Positions 9,490 to 17,741 of a stretch of 64,000 nt of DNA are shown here, in pieces (the first letter of the stretch is position 1; each line of letters begins with the position of its first letter). The notes under the pieces are model-generated. The model was given only the letters and a program-made list of their open reading frames with translations, was not told where the DNA came from and made no database searches. Source of the DNA: an uncultured Schaedlerella sp. (lineage in GTDB: Bacteria; Bacillota; Clostridia; Lachnospirales; Lachnospiraceae); assembly GCA_934435195.1 (NCBI GenBank), contig CAKSAJ010000002.1:1-64000 (forward strand), in the 5' to 3' direction. A program made the position numbers and the translations under genes.

Positions 9490-10959
9490 TTATTCTGTTC
9501 TGTCCTTCTCCACAGACGTTGCACAGTATATTACCCATGCAAGAAATACAATTGCAAATATCATCCAGCCAACAAAAATTCCTGTTCCCATATCTTTAAA
9601 TTTATCATAATACCCCTTCAGATAAATAACAATGATAATTGCCGGAATTCCGTAACTCACATAACCACGAAGTGTTTTTGGGAACTTCATACCACTTCCT
9701 GTATTAACCTCTTTAATAAATGCATCCCATCCCCAGCCATTCTTTCTTGTACAGAACAATACATAGCCAAGGCTTCCAAGTGGAAGCAAATTGTTAGACA
9801 CAATAAAATCTTCCAGATCCATGATCGTGCTTCCCTCTCCTAGAAGCTGCACACCTGACCAGACATTAAATCCGAGTACACATGGAATACTTAAAATGAT
9901 AATCAATGCTGCACATACAAGCACGCTTTTCTTTCTTCTCCAGCCAAGCAGCTCCATATTGAACATAACCAGATTTTCAAATACAGCAATGATTGTTGAC
10001 AATGCCGCAAATGTCAGGAACAAGAAGAATAAGAATGCCCAGATTCTTCCACCACTCATCTGTGCAAAAATATTTGGCAATGTTATAAAGATAAGACTCG
10101 GACCTGCGCCCGGCTCGATTCCGTATGAAAAACATGCAGGGATGATAATAAATCCTGCTGTCAGGGCAACAAATGTATCAAGAAGCATAATATTTACTGC
10201 CTCACCAGTCAGACTTCTAGACTGATCCAGATAACTTCCAAAGATCAACATCGCACCAATACCGATCGACAATGTGAAAAATGCCTGGCTCAGTGCTGCA
10301 AATACCACATTACCGATTCCACTTTCCACCATCTTATGGAAATCAGGGATCAGATAAAAACGAATTCCCTCTCCGGCACCTGCCATTGTCACCGAACGAA
10401 TGGCAAGAACTACCATAATCAGGATCAACGCCGTCATCATCACTTTTGTAACACGCTCAATACCATTTTTTAACCCAAACATACATACCGCAAAACCAAT
10501 CACACAAATCAGAATGGTCCAGAACAACATCGTCGGTACATCTGTAAGCATCTGAGAAAATTGTGTTGAAATATTATCAGAAGATGCGTTCACAAAACTG
10601 CCTCTAATCCCCTTGTAACAATAATACATCAACCATCCGCCAACAGTTGTATAGAACATCATCAACATATAACATCCGATGATTCCGATAAATTTTAATG
10701 GGGTCCATTTCCCATTTTTCGGCTGTAGTTCATCAAAACTAAGTGCAACACTCTTTCGACTGCCTCTTCCGACCGCAAATTCACATACTAGTACCGGAAT
10801 TCCCAAAATGATCAAAAACAACAAATATATTAAAATAAATGCTGCCCCGCCATATGCACCGCAAATATAAGGGAATTTCCAGACATTACCGATTCCGATG
10901 GCACATCCGGCAGACACCAGAATAAATCCCAATCGGGAACCAAATGACTCTCTTTTCAT
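9490..10959 (-). CDS. Sodium-dependent transporter, NSS (LeuT-like) family
   Basis: Neurotransmitter:sodium symporter family protein, 489 residues, about twelve membrane segments. TM1 contains the diagnostic sodium/substrate loop (SAGCAIGIGNVWKFPY). Bacterial members import amino acids with sodium. The frame continues to a TTG at 10971, but GGAGG overlaps those codons and precedes the ATG at 10959 by about five bases, so 10959 is the start. It is downstream of xylB in the same direction, separated by a strong terminator, so it is probably an independent unit. Substrate not predictable. Confidence 0.9.
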   Translation of the reverse strand: MKRESFGSRLGFILVSAGCAIGIGNVWKFPYICGAYGGAAFILIYLLFLIILGIPVLVCEFAVGRGSRKSVALSFDELQPKNGKWTPLKFIGIIGCYMLMMFYTTVGGWLMYYCYKGIRGSFVNASSDNISTQFSQMLTDVPTMLFWTILICVIGFAVCMFGLKNGIERVTKVMMTALILIMVVLAIRSVTMAGAGEGIRFYLIPDFHKMVESGIGNVVFAALSQAFFTLSIGIGAMLIFGSYLDQSRSLTGEAVNIMLLDTFVALTAGFIIIPACFSYGIEPGAGPSLIFITLPNIFAQMSGGRIWAFLFFLFLTFAALSTIIAVFENLVMFNMELLGWRRKKSVLVCAALIIILSIPCVLGFNVWSGVQLLGEGSTIMDLEDFIVSNNLLPLGSLGYVLFCTRKNGWGWDAFIKEVNTGSGMKFPKTLRGYVSYGIPAIIIVIYLKGYYDKFKDMGTGIFVGWMIFAIVFLAWVIYCATSVEKDRTE

Positions 10960-11007
10960 ATATACCTCCAAAAACTCTCAAATGTTTTCATGCTTTACCA
11001 GTTTAAC

Positions 11008-11078
11008 ACAAAAACAGCAGAAATTTCAATGCTATGCTGTTTTTGTACCGCATATCTTTGAAATCTCTGCTGTTTTTT
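11008..11078. terminator. Bidirectional terminator after xylB
   Basis: Long hairpin with arms ACAGCAGAAATTTCAA (11014-11029) and TTGAAATCTCTGCTGT (about 11058-11073), followed by T runs on both strands. It overlaps the xylB stop and separates it from the NSS gene. Confidence 0.75.
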
Positions 11079-12546
11079 AATTCAATTCCTGAAACAACCC
11101 TTTTAATGTCGGATAAATCTGTCTGAATTTCTGATAACGCTCTTCATATTTTGCTACCAGTTCTGCATCAGGTTCCACCGTATCTACAATTTTCACAAGC
11201 TTCTCTGTTGCTTCTTCAACGCTTGCAAATTCTTTGCAGCCTACTGCTGCCAAAATCGCTCCGCCATATCCAGGCCCTTCTTCGCTTTCAATAACATCTA
11301 CCTTCAGATTCATTACATTTGCAACAATCTTTTTCCAAAGTGGGCTCTTTGCTCCGCCTCCGCAAATTTTTGTACGCTCAATCTGAATACCAAGACTTCT
11401 TGCCACTTCCAGAGAATCACGCAGCCCAAATGCAACTCCTTCCAGAACTGCCTGTGTCATATCCTCTCTTGTTGTATCCATTGTCATTCCGATAAATGTT
11501 GCTCTTGCCTTTGGATCATTGTGTGGTGAACGCTCTCCCATCAAATATGGAAGATAAAACACATTGTTCTCTCCAAGTTTATGAATCTGTTCCTGCTCTT
11601 TTGCATATTCTTTTGTCTTCAGAATCTCATCCATCCACCATTTATTACAAGATGCCGCACTTAGCATACATCCCATCAAATGATAGTAACCATCTGCATG
11701 GTCGAATGAGTGTAAGGCGTTATGTTCATCCACCCCAAATTTCTTGCTGGAAATAAAAATGGTTCCTGATGTTCCAAGAGAAATGTTACATCTTCCTTCT
11801 CCGACAGTTCCTGTTCCAACTGCCGCTGCTGCATTATCTCCTGCTCCGGCAATTACTTTCACACTCGCCGGAATTCCAAGCTCTTCTGCAATCTCCGGTT
11901 TCACATTTCCAACCACTTCATAACTCTCGTATAATGTTGGAAGCTGTTCTTCTTTTACATTACAGATTTCCAACATCTCTTTTGACCAGCATTTGTGCTC
12001 TACATCAAGTAACAACATACCGGATGCATCCGAATAATCCGTACAGTGAACACCGCTTAACACATATGCAAGATAATCTTTTGGTAACATGATTTTATTA
12101 ATCTTTGCAAAATTTTCCGGCTCCTGTTCTTTCATCCAGAGAATCTTCGGTGCTGTAAATCCTGCAAATGCAATGTTTGCTGTATATTTTGAAAGCTTAT
12201 CCTTTCCGATCACTTCGTTCAGATAATCTGTCTCTTTTGTTGTTCTTCCATCATTCCATAAAATCGCCGGACGGATTACTTCATCATTCTCATCTAACAC
12301 AACCAGCCCGTGCATCTGTCCGCCAAAGCTGATTCCCGCAATCTGACTCTTGTCCGCGTCTGCGATCAATTCCTTGATTCCTGCAAGCGACTGCTCTTTC
12401 CAGTCCTTCGGATTCTGTTCTGACCAGCCCGGATGCGGAAAACTAAGCGGATATTCTTTTGAAACAATATTATGAATCCTTCCCTTTTCATCCATCAACA
12501 ATAACTTTACTGCCGATGTTCCAAGATCTACTCCTATATATAACAT
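11077..12546 (-). CDS. xylB: Xylulokinase, FGGY family
   Basis: FGGY carbohydrate kinase of 489 residues that phosphorylates D-xylulose (or a similar ketopentose) with ATP. The N-terminal phosphate motif YIGVDLGTSAVKLLLMDEKG, the sugar-binding GGQMHGLVVLD and ILWNDGRT typical of xylulokinases, and the C-terminal ICGGGAKSPLWKKI are all present. Length is normal. It is the last gene of the DUF4867-isomerase-kinase operon, but a terminator lies between isomerase and kinase, so its level may be attenuated. Specificity for xylulose over ribulose is inferred from the motifs. Confidence 0.88.
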   Translation of the reverse strand: MLYIGVDLGTSAVKLLLMDEKGRIHNIVSKEYPLSFPHPGWSEQNPKDWKEQSLAGIKELIADADKSQIAGISFGGQMHGLVVLDENDEVIRPAILWNDGRTTKETDYLNEVIGKDKLSKYTANIAFAGFTAPKILWMKEQEPENFAKINKIMLPKDYLAYVLSGVHCTDYSDASGMLLLDVEHKCWSKEMLEICNVKEEQLPTLYESYEVVGNVKPEIAEELGIPASVKVIAGAGDNAAAAVGTGTVGEGRCNISLGTSGTIFISSKKFGVDEHNALHSFDHADGYYHLMGCMLSAASCNKWWMDEILKTKEYAKEQEQIHKLGENNVFYLPYLMGERSPHNDPKARATFIGMTMDTTREDMTQAVLEGVAFGLRDSLEVARSLGIQIERTKICGGGAKSPLWKKIVANVMNLKVDVIESEEGPGYGGAILAAVGCKEFASVEEATEKLVKIVDTVEPDAELVAKYEERYQKFRQIYPTLKGLFQELN

Positions 12547-12566
12547 AATGTTAGAAATCCTTTCTT

Positions 12567-12593
12567 CAAAAAAGGTCCTGACGGACCCTTTTT
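12567..12593 (-). terminator. Intrinsic terminator between isomerase and xylB
   Basis: On the minus strand GGGTCC-GTCA-GGACC is followed by TTTTTT (complement of 12568-12573). It lies 20 nt upstream of the xylB start, so it may reduce kinase expression relative to the isomerase. Confidence 0.75.
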
Positions 12594-12632
12594 GTTATAT
12601 ACTTTGTGCTGTTCACAGTAACTTTCTTTATC

Positions 12633-14117
12633 CTATGCCCAAGGATTCTCTGTTGGATAGCGCACTCCTGCCGGCTGGTTGTATCCGATTTCTTCTACCG
12701 GCACACCGATATATTTGAATACTTCAAATAATGCTTTTCCGTAGTTACCGAATGCAACTGCTCCGTGATGTGGGAAATTCTTCTCAATCAGTACATGACG
12801 GTAAAATCTTCCCATTTCCGGAATTGCAAACACACCGATTGCTCCAAATGAACGGCTTGCTACCGGAAGTACTTCACCCTGTGCTATGTATGCACGGAGT
12901 TTGTTGTCTGATGTACTCTGCAGACGATAGAATGTAATATCTCCAGGCACGATATCTCCTTCCAGTGTTCCCTGTGTCACTTCTTCCGGCAATGCTCTTG
13001 CCATAATAAGCTGATATCTCATTTCACAGAAGGATAATTTACTTGATGCTGTATTTCCACAATGGAATCCCATAAATGTATCTTTGTGTGTGTAAGGGAA
13101 TTTGCCTTCAATATCTTCTTTGTACATATCTGCAGGCACGTTGTTGTTAATATCAAGCAATGTAACTGTGTCCTGACTTACAACTGTTCCGATAAATTCG
13201 CTCAATGCTCCGTAAATATCAACCTCGCAGGATACAGGGATTCCCTGTGCTGTCAGACGGCTGTTTACATAACATGGTACAAAACCAAACTGTGTCTGGA
13301 ATGCAGGCCAGCATTTTCCAGCGATTGCAACATATTTACGATATCCTCTGTGCTCTTTAATCCAGTCTTTCAATGTCAGTTCATACTGTGCAAGCTTTGG
13401 AAGAACTTCCGGTTTTTTATTACCTTCGCCAAGCTCTTCTTCCATCTCTTTTACGATTGCAGGGATTCTCTCATCTCCTTCGTGTTTGTTGAATGCCTCA
13501 AACAAATCAAGTTCTGAATTTTCTTCAATCTCAACACCAAGATTGTATAACTGCTGGATTGGTGCATTACATGCAAGGAAATTCAGTGGACGTGGTCCAA
13601 AGCTGATGATCTTCAAATCATTTAATCCGATGATCGCACGTGCGATTGGACGGAATTCAGCGATCATGTCAGCACACTCTTCTGCCGTTCCGATTGGATA
13701 CTCCGGAATATATGCTTTGATATTTCTCAATTTCAAATTATAACTTGCATTGAGCATTCCACAGTAAGCATCTCCTCTTCCCTGAATCAGATTGTCTCCT
13801 GTCTCCTCTGCTGCTGCAACGAACATCTTTGGTCCTTCAAAATGCTTCGCAAGTAATGTCTCTGCGATCTCCGGTCCAAAGTTTCCAAGATATACAACCA
13901 ACGCATTACATCCCTGTGCTTTAATGTCTTCCAATGCCTGCACCATATGGATTTCACTCTCCACGATACAGATTGGACATTCGTAAATATCAGCCTCCCC
14001 ATATTTTGCTTTATACGCATTCATAAGTGCTGCTCTTCTGTTTACAGATAAGCTCTCCGGGAAACAATCTCTACTTACTGCTACAACTCCGATTTTCAAT
14101 TCTGGCATATTACTCAT
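12633..14117 (-). CDS. L-fucose/L-arabinose isomerase family protein
   Basis: 494-residue sugar isomerase of the FucI/AraA superfamily, aldose to ketose. Recognisable parts: N-terminal KIGVVAVSRDCFPESLS, central FGPRPLNFLACNAP and C-terminal FGAIGVFAIPEMGRFYRHVL with FPHHGAVAFGNYGKALFEV. It is shorter than E. coli FucI (about 590 residues) and belongs to the compact clostridial subgroup often named L-fucose isomerase. Placement between DUF4867 and xylulokinase argues for a pentose (a D-arabinose, D-lyxose or D-xylose type substrate) rather than fucose, because no fuculose kinase or aldolase is present. Exact substrate unknown. Confidence 0.82.
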   Translation of the reverse strand: MSNMPELKIGVVAVSRDCFPESLSVNRRAALMNAYKAKYGEADIYECPICIVESEIHMVQALEDIKAQGCNALVVYLGNFGPEIAETLLAKHFEGPKMFVAAAEETGDNLIQGRGDAYCGMLNASYNLKLRNIKAYIPEYPIGTAEECADMIAEFRPIARAIIGLNDLKIISFGPRPLNFLACNAPIQQLYNLGVEIEENSELDLFEAFNKHEGDERIPAIVKEMEEELGEGNKKPEVLPKLAQYELTLKDWIKEHRGYRKYVAIAGKCWPAFQTQFGFVPCYVNSRLTAQGIPVSCEVDIYGALSEFIGTVVSQDTVTLLDINNNVPADMYKEDIEGKFPYTHKDTFMGFHCGNTASSKLSFCEMRYQLIMARALPEEVTQGTLEGDIVPGDITFYRLQSTSDNKLRAYIAQGEVLPVASRSFGAIGVFAIPEMGRFYRHVLIEKNFPHHGAVAFGNYGKALFEVFKYIGVPVEEIGYNQPAGVRYPTENPWA

Positions 14118-14248
14118 CTTTTATACCAACCTTTCTTTTTGTTTTATATTTGTTACATTTTCTCATTATTTTCGTTTCTGGTTTCATTCGCCATACAAAT
14201 AGCCGGCGGTTTTCCACACACTCCGTGAATCTCAAACAAGTTATTCAC

Positions 14249-14863
14249 TTACAATGTGATATTTTCACCCTGTAATCCACAAAATGCACCTTCGATTCCT
14301 GCTTCTTCATGTGCGATCAGCCATTTATTCTTTGCTGTGATCAGCTTATCTTCTCCATTCTCTCCGATAGGGAATGTTAGCTCTGTATTTGTTCCTGCCG
14401 GAAGAACTACAACACAGCGGAACCCGCCCTCTACTGCTGTACATGGTGCATAATGTAATGTTGTCGCATATACTTCAATTGCTGTTCCAGCCGGAACATA
14501 AAATGCTTCTACAAGAGAAGTATCATATGTAAAATCATCCTTCACATCCTGCTGTGCACCAAGCAGTAAAATCATATCTGTAACTGCAATATTAATCTCT
14601 GATGAGCGGTGATACTCCAATGCATTTAACTTGTTATTATCGCCGTTGCAATACCCTATCTGAATCGGCAATCCACCATAAGCGCGATTCTGGAATGCTT
14701 CTGCTTCCGGAAGTGCTTCCATCTCTTCTACGGATGGCACATAAATGACATCTTTCGGAAGTGGTGTATGCTCCATCTCTTTTAAGATCCGGTCGATGGT
14801 ATACCCTTCCAGAACACGTCCGTACTTTTTGAATGAAGCATCTGTAACTTTCTGAATCTCCAT
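14249..14863 (-). CDS. DUF4867 family cupin-like protein
   Basis: 204 residues, cytoplasmic, recognised as DUF4867, a family commonly found beside FucI-like isomerases in clostridia. The middle has a cupin-like run (EAFYVPAGTAIEVYATTLHY and FRCVVVLPAGTNTEL). A sugar mutarotase or lyxose-isomerase-like role is possible but unproven. Start: AGGAGG lies 11 nt before the ATG at 14863; the frame continues to 15037 only because it reads through a palindromic repeat, so that extension is rejected. It is the first gene of the isomerase/xylulokinase operon. Confidence 0.8.
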   Translation of the reverse strand: MEIQKVTDASFKKYGRVLEGYTIDRILKEMEHTPLPKDVIYVPSVEEMEALPEAEAFQNRAYGGLPIQIGYCNGDNNKLNALEYHRSSEINIAVTDMILLLGAQQDVKDDFTYDTSLVEAFYVPAGTAIEVYATTLHYAPCTAVEGGFRCVVVLPAGTNTELTFPIGENGEDKLITAKNKWLIAHEEAGIEGAFCGLQGENITL

Positions 14864-15010
14864 GATTTCTGGTCCCTCCTGATTTGAATTTGTCCAAACT
14901 TTCTGTATCTCCAATATAGCAAGATTTAATGGAAGCTTCGACCAAATACTTATCCAATGTATGGCACTTTTTTGTCTTTTTTGTGTTTCACGATATAGGC
15001 CCTGCGTAAA

Positions 15011-15119
15011 ATTGCTATTTAGTTCATTAGATGGCAATACGTCCTTACAAAAAATTGATATAAGAATTCTTGCTCAGATTCCATATTCGCTCGAATTTCT
15101 TATATCAATTTTTTGTAAG
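15011..15119. repeat. Palindromic element copy 1 (internally deleted)
   Basis: A terminal segment (TTGCTATTTAGTTCATT then GGCAATACGT) is followed by inverted arms CTTACAAAAAATTGATATAA (from 15044) and its complement ending at 15119. The same arms and flank occur in inverted orientation at 16562-16853, where they enclose about 150 extra bases. This copy looks like a deletion derivative and abuts the stop codon of the broken nuclease gene. Confidence 0.8.
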
Positions 15120-15122
15120 TAA

Positions 15123-15813
15123 TCACCTATTCAACACTTTATTGATTTGTTCTACAGGTAAATTCAATAGTTCAGCCAGTTTGTTAGCATCGGTAATACT
15201 CTTAAATAAAGTTCGGATAAATTCTTCGGTTACTTGTTCAGTCACTTGTTTCGTTACTTCTTCCGTTACTCGTTTGGTCACAAGTTCTTCCTGTTCTTGA
15301 AATTCTTCTGCCATTAATTCTTTTAATGCTTCACACATATTAGCTTTAACCTCCTTTACTGCAACCCAGTTCGCACGGGTGATTACATCCATTGCAGCTT
15401 GATATAGTTTTGATGATTTCTTTATTTCATATTCTCTGAGAAGTGTTTCTAGGGAAATGGTTGCATATGAAAGTAATAGTTAATTCTTGTGGCGGAATCT
15501 CGCAGACTTTATCGGTGTCGGACTGATAAAAACAGCAATATCCATACACTTTGTAAAAATCGTTAATTGTTAAATTGTCATCTGGACTTTTGTATTCAAT
15601 GATATTGTATCTTTTAAAAATCCTGCCGATATTCTTGTGAATCACTTCATTTTCAGCTACTTTGATAATCAACTCATCCATCTGCATGGGCTTTTTCGAT
15701 AATAAATGCTCTGGCTCAAAGGTGAGTTTTTCGGCTTCTGCTTCAAATTCAATCTGGATTGATGCCTGAAAAGCCGGATGCCATTGAATCGTTTCTTTTG
15801 TACCTTTCTTCAA
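15123..15813 (-). pseudogene. Rpn/PD-(D/E)XK nuclease-family gene, frameshifted
   Basis: Remnant of a recombination-promoting nuclease (Rpn, putative transposase) gene. The upstream part (15427-15813) encodes the nuclease core with KPMQMDELII and the E-x-K motif IIEYKSPDDN. Near 15447-15451 the frame breaks: after ICNHFP the reading shifts and continues as LLREYEIKKSSKLYQAAMDV into the downstream part (15123-15392), which ends with an E/V/T/Q-rich helical tail typical of the family. One frameshift joins both parts. Its promoter and leader match those of the intact nuclease gene at 61 kb, although the proteins differ strongly. Confidence 0.8.
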
Positions 15814-15940
15814 TTAAAGTCTCCTTTCATTATAAAGTTTTCAGTTACTTAATGCAATGACAAAGAGACAACAAAAAATACACCACTGAAGTGAAAATAA
15901 TATAGAAATCTCCGATTATCAACTTGTCAAAAGCATCTCT

Positions 15941-16031
15941 TTTCATATCGGATTATGTTTCAGAAATCGAAACCCGAGATGAGAGCCTTGCGGCTTAGAA
16001 AATTCAGAGAAAAGAAGGTCTCTGAAGATGT
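15941..16031 (-). ncRNA. Structured 5' leader of the nuclease remnant
   Basis: A 56-nt block (15941-15996) matches 61800-61855 at 50 of 56 positions, and the differences fall in predicted loops or bulges. In the transcript direction it holds a variable stem (TTCAGAGA/TCTCTGAA, 16003-16026), a GCC-GCAA-GGC hairpin with a GNRA loop, and a TCGGGTTTC..GAAAC..CCGA stem with a 5-nt bulge. The variable stem is GGAGAA/TTCTCC in the other copy, so pairing is kept while sequence changes. The leader begins directly after a promoter. I do not recognise it as a named riboswitch or RNA motif. Confidence 0.6.
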
Positions 16032-16037
16032 AGGGAT

Positions 16038-16066
16038 ACCATAGCATGAATTTTGTGTTGTGTAAA
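16038..16066 (-). promoter_or_regulatory. Promoter of the nuclease remnant
   Basis: TTTACA (16061-16066), 17-nt spacer, TATGGT (16038-16043) preceded by TG in the extended -10 position. The same layout stands before the intact nuclease gene at 61899-61927. Confidence 0.65.
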
Positions 16067-16074
16067 GGGGGAAG

Positions 16075-16230
16075 TTGCTATTTAGTTCATTAAGTTGGAT
16101 AAACGTCTCTGAGAAAAATATTGGATATGAATTTCTATTCAGACTCCGTCAGCGGGAAATACATAAAGAGCAGTGCTCTGTGGTGTACCGTAATAGAAAC
16201 AGGTAGATGATTTTTTTGTAACCGTTGTAT
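16075..16230. repeat. Palindromic element copy 2 (diverged)
   Basis: Starts with TTGCTATTTAGTTCATTAA like copy 1, continues with a degraded arm (GAGAAAAATATTGGATATGA) and ends with a matching right arm (GATTTTTTTGTAAC then GTTGTAT). The inner arms TTTCTATT and AATAGAAA are still complementary. It is the least conserved of the three copies and sits between the nuclease promoter and the hairpin array. Confidence 0.6.
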
Positions 16231-16554
16231 CTGCAAGCCCTTGATATTCGTTATTGCAGATGCTCTTTTTTAGATCGATGTATCTACAAGGCTTTGATAT
16301 TCATTGTTGCAGATGCTCTTTTTGGAATCAATGTATCTGCAACTTGATTTTCTTCGAACTTGCAGATACTTTTAAGCCTGCCTGTCATGTACAATTGCAT
16401 CTACATCTTGCCTTTTCTGGGATTTAAAGATACTCCCTTCACAAATTTTGCATCTACATCCCACGTTTTTGATAACGTGAAGATGCTCTCCATCAAAATT
16501 TTGCATCTTCAATTCCCCAAAATCCACTATCGCAGATATCTCCCGCTAATATCC
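16226..16554. repeat. Degenerate array of six 53-nt hairpin units
   Basis: Units begin at 16226, 16279, 16332, 16396, 16449 and 16502. The period is exactly 53 except for an 11-nt insertion after unit 3. Each opens with TGTATCTGCAA or a variant (TGCATCTACAT). In units 1-3 the complement TTGCAGAT follows about 17 nt later, so each can fold into an 8-bp hairpin followed by CTCTTTTT or ACTTTT. Units 4-6 are more degraded. 53 is not a multiple of three and no conserved frame runs through, so the array is non-coding. Not a CRISPR: units are contiguous and similar throughout. Confidence 0.75.
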
Positions 16555-16561
16555 TTTGAGT

Positions 16562-16853
16562 TCTATTTACTTCATGGACTGAGCCAATACATGACTTACA
16601 AAAAAATTGATATAAGAAATTCGAGCGAATATGGAGTGAGCGTTGGAGACACTTAGAGCGTAAATTTTTGCGTTTATGAATTTGAACGAACGTGTTTGAA
16701 GCTGCGTAGCAGCAAGTTTGAGTTCAAATTCATTTGTTTTTAGCAAAAATTTACGCTCTTATGAGTCTCCCGCTCATGGAATCTGAGCAAGAATTCTTAT
16801 ATCGATTTTTTGTAAGGAACGTATTGCCACCCAGTGAACTAAATAGCAATTTC
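16562..16853. repeat. Palindromic element copy 3 (full length)
   Basis: The outer inverted arms (about 16562-16625 and 16790-16853) contain the TATTTA-TTCAT flank, the GCCAATAC/GTATTGCC segment and CTTACAAAAAAATTGATAT. Inside are further nested pairs: GAGCGTAAATTTTTGC with GCAAAAATTTACGCTC, ATGAATTTGAAC with GTTCAAATTCAT, and a GCTGC/GCAGC tip near 16701-16713. The whole 292-nt unit can fold into one long cruciform. It carries no gene and resembles a MITE-like non-autonomous element. It abuts the stop codon of the AraC gene. Confidence 0.8.
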
Positions 16854-17699
16854 TCACGAATCCTCCCGAAATCCCGCCCTGCGATACTCACTCGGCAGCA
16901 CTCCATACTTCTCTCGAAACACCTTCGCCAACGCCTTACTATTCGGGAACCCATTATTCAAGGCAATCTCACTGATTGTATGCTCTGTGTTCGCCAGCTC
17001 CTGATAGGCATACTGCACCCGGATACTCTGCAGATAACTCTTATAATTGATTCCTGCATATTTCTGGAACATTCTTGACAAATAAGTCGGCGAATATCCA
17101 AAGATTTCGGCCAGTGTTTCCAATGAAAGTTCTTCTGTATAATGATCTTTTATATATGCAGTGATGGTTGATAATCGTGTCAGTTTCTTGTTTCGCTTTA
17201 ACATGTCCTGGTCGACATCCAGCTCACGATATTTTGTAACTAACAAATAGAGAAGCATGTAATAATAGCTTTTCACCTTCATCTCATAGCCACTTTGTTT
17301 GCCAAGATATGCGTCGTACATTTTCCAGATCAACTCCATGACCTTCTCATCTTGCACAGTAGAATCATGTGTAAAGCGGATGAACTGCTCGCCTGTAAAA
17401 TAATCTTCAAAAGTTTTTAATGGCATTTGAAGTACCACCGTCTGATTCTTCTCCTGTGCATCAATAGAATGTATCTCATTAGAGTTTACAAGCATAAATT
17501 CGCCGGCTTCAAGTAGATGTTTCTCTTCATTTATATAAAATGTTAATCCACCCTCATATACTGCAAATATCTCAATCGAGCGATGCCAATGTTTATCCCT
17601 GAAATAATTCCCCTGACTTCCTTCAAACAAAAACATTTTAAATGGTAAATCTTCATTTGGTACAATCAATTCATGACTGTACTTTTCCGTATTACTCAT
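16854..17699 (-). CDS. AraC-family transcriptional regulator with cupin sensor
   Basis: 281 residues: an N-terminal cupin-like sensor domain (HWHRSIEIFAVYEGGLTFYI) and a C-terminal double helix-turn-helix (ELSLETLAEIFGYSPTYLSR and HTISEIALNNGFPNSKALAK, ending in the AraC hallmark REKYGVLPSEYRR). Such proteins usually sense a sugar. It lies upstream of the isomerase/xylulokinase operon in the same direction but with the repeat island between, so control of that operon is only a guess. The stop codon directly adjoins a palindromic element. Confidence 0.85.
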   Translation of the reverse strand: MSNTEKYSHELIVPNEDLPFKMFLFEGSQGNYFRDKHWHRSIEIFAVYEGGLTFYINEEKHLLEAGEFMLVNSNEIHSIDAQEKNQTVVLQMPLKTFEDYFTGEQFIRFTHDSTVQDEKVMELIWKMYDAYLGKQSGYEMKVKSYYYMLLYLLVTKYRELDVDQDMLKRNKKLTRLSTITAYIKDHYTEELSLETLAEIFGYSPTYLSRMFQKYAGINYKSYLQSIRVQYAYQELANTEHTISEIALNNGFPNSKALAKVFREKYGVLPSEYRRAGFREDS

Positions 17700-17741
17700 A
17701 CTTATCTACCTTCTTTTTCTGCCATATCATTTCCTGTGTTT

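Noticed and set aside
14861..14918. Short duplication of GGAGAT-CAGAAAGTT around the DUF4867 start
   Set aside because: Only about 15 similar bases; too short to separate from chance in AT-rich DNA.
14864..15037. N-terminal extension of the DUF4867 protein
   Set aside because: The open frame runs through palindromic element copy 1 and lacks a ribosome site; AGGAGG stands before the ATG at 14863.
16226..16554. Possible CRISPR array
   Set aside because: Units are contiguous, similar along their whole 53-nt length and contain no unique spacers; no cas genes are in the window.
16360..17078. Two plus-strand open frames
   Set aside because: They cross the hairpin array, a palindromic element and the antisense of the AraC gene; no ribosome site and no recognisable protein.
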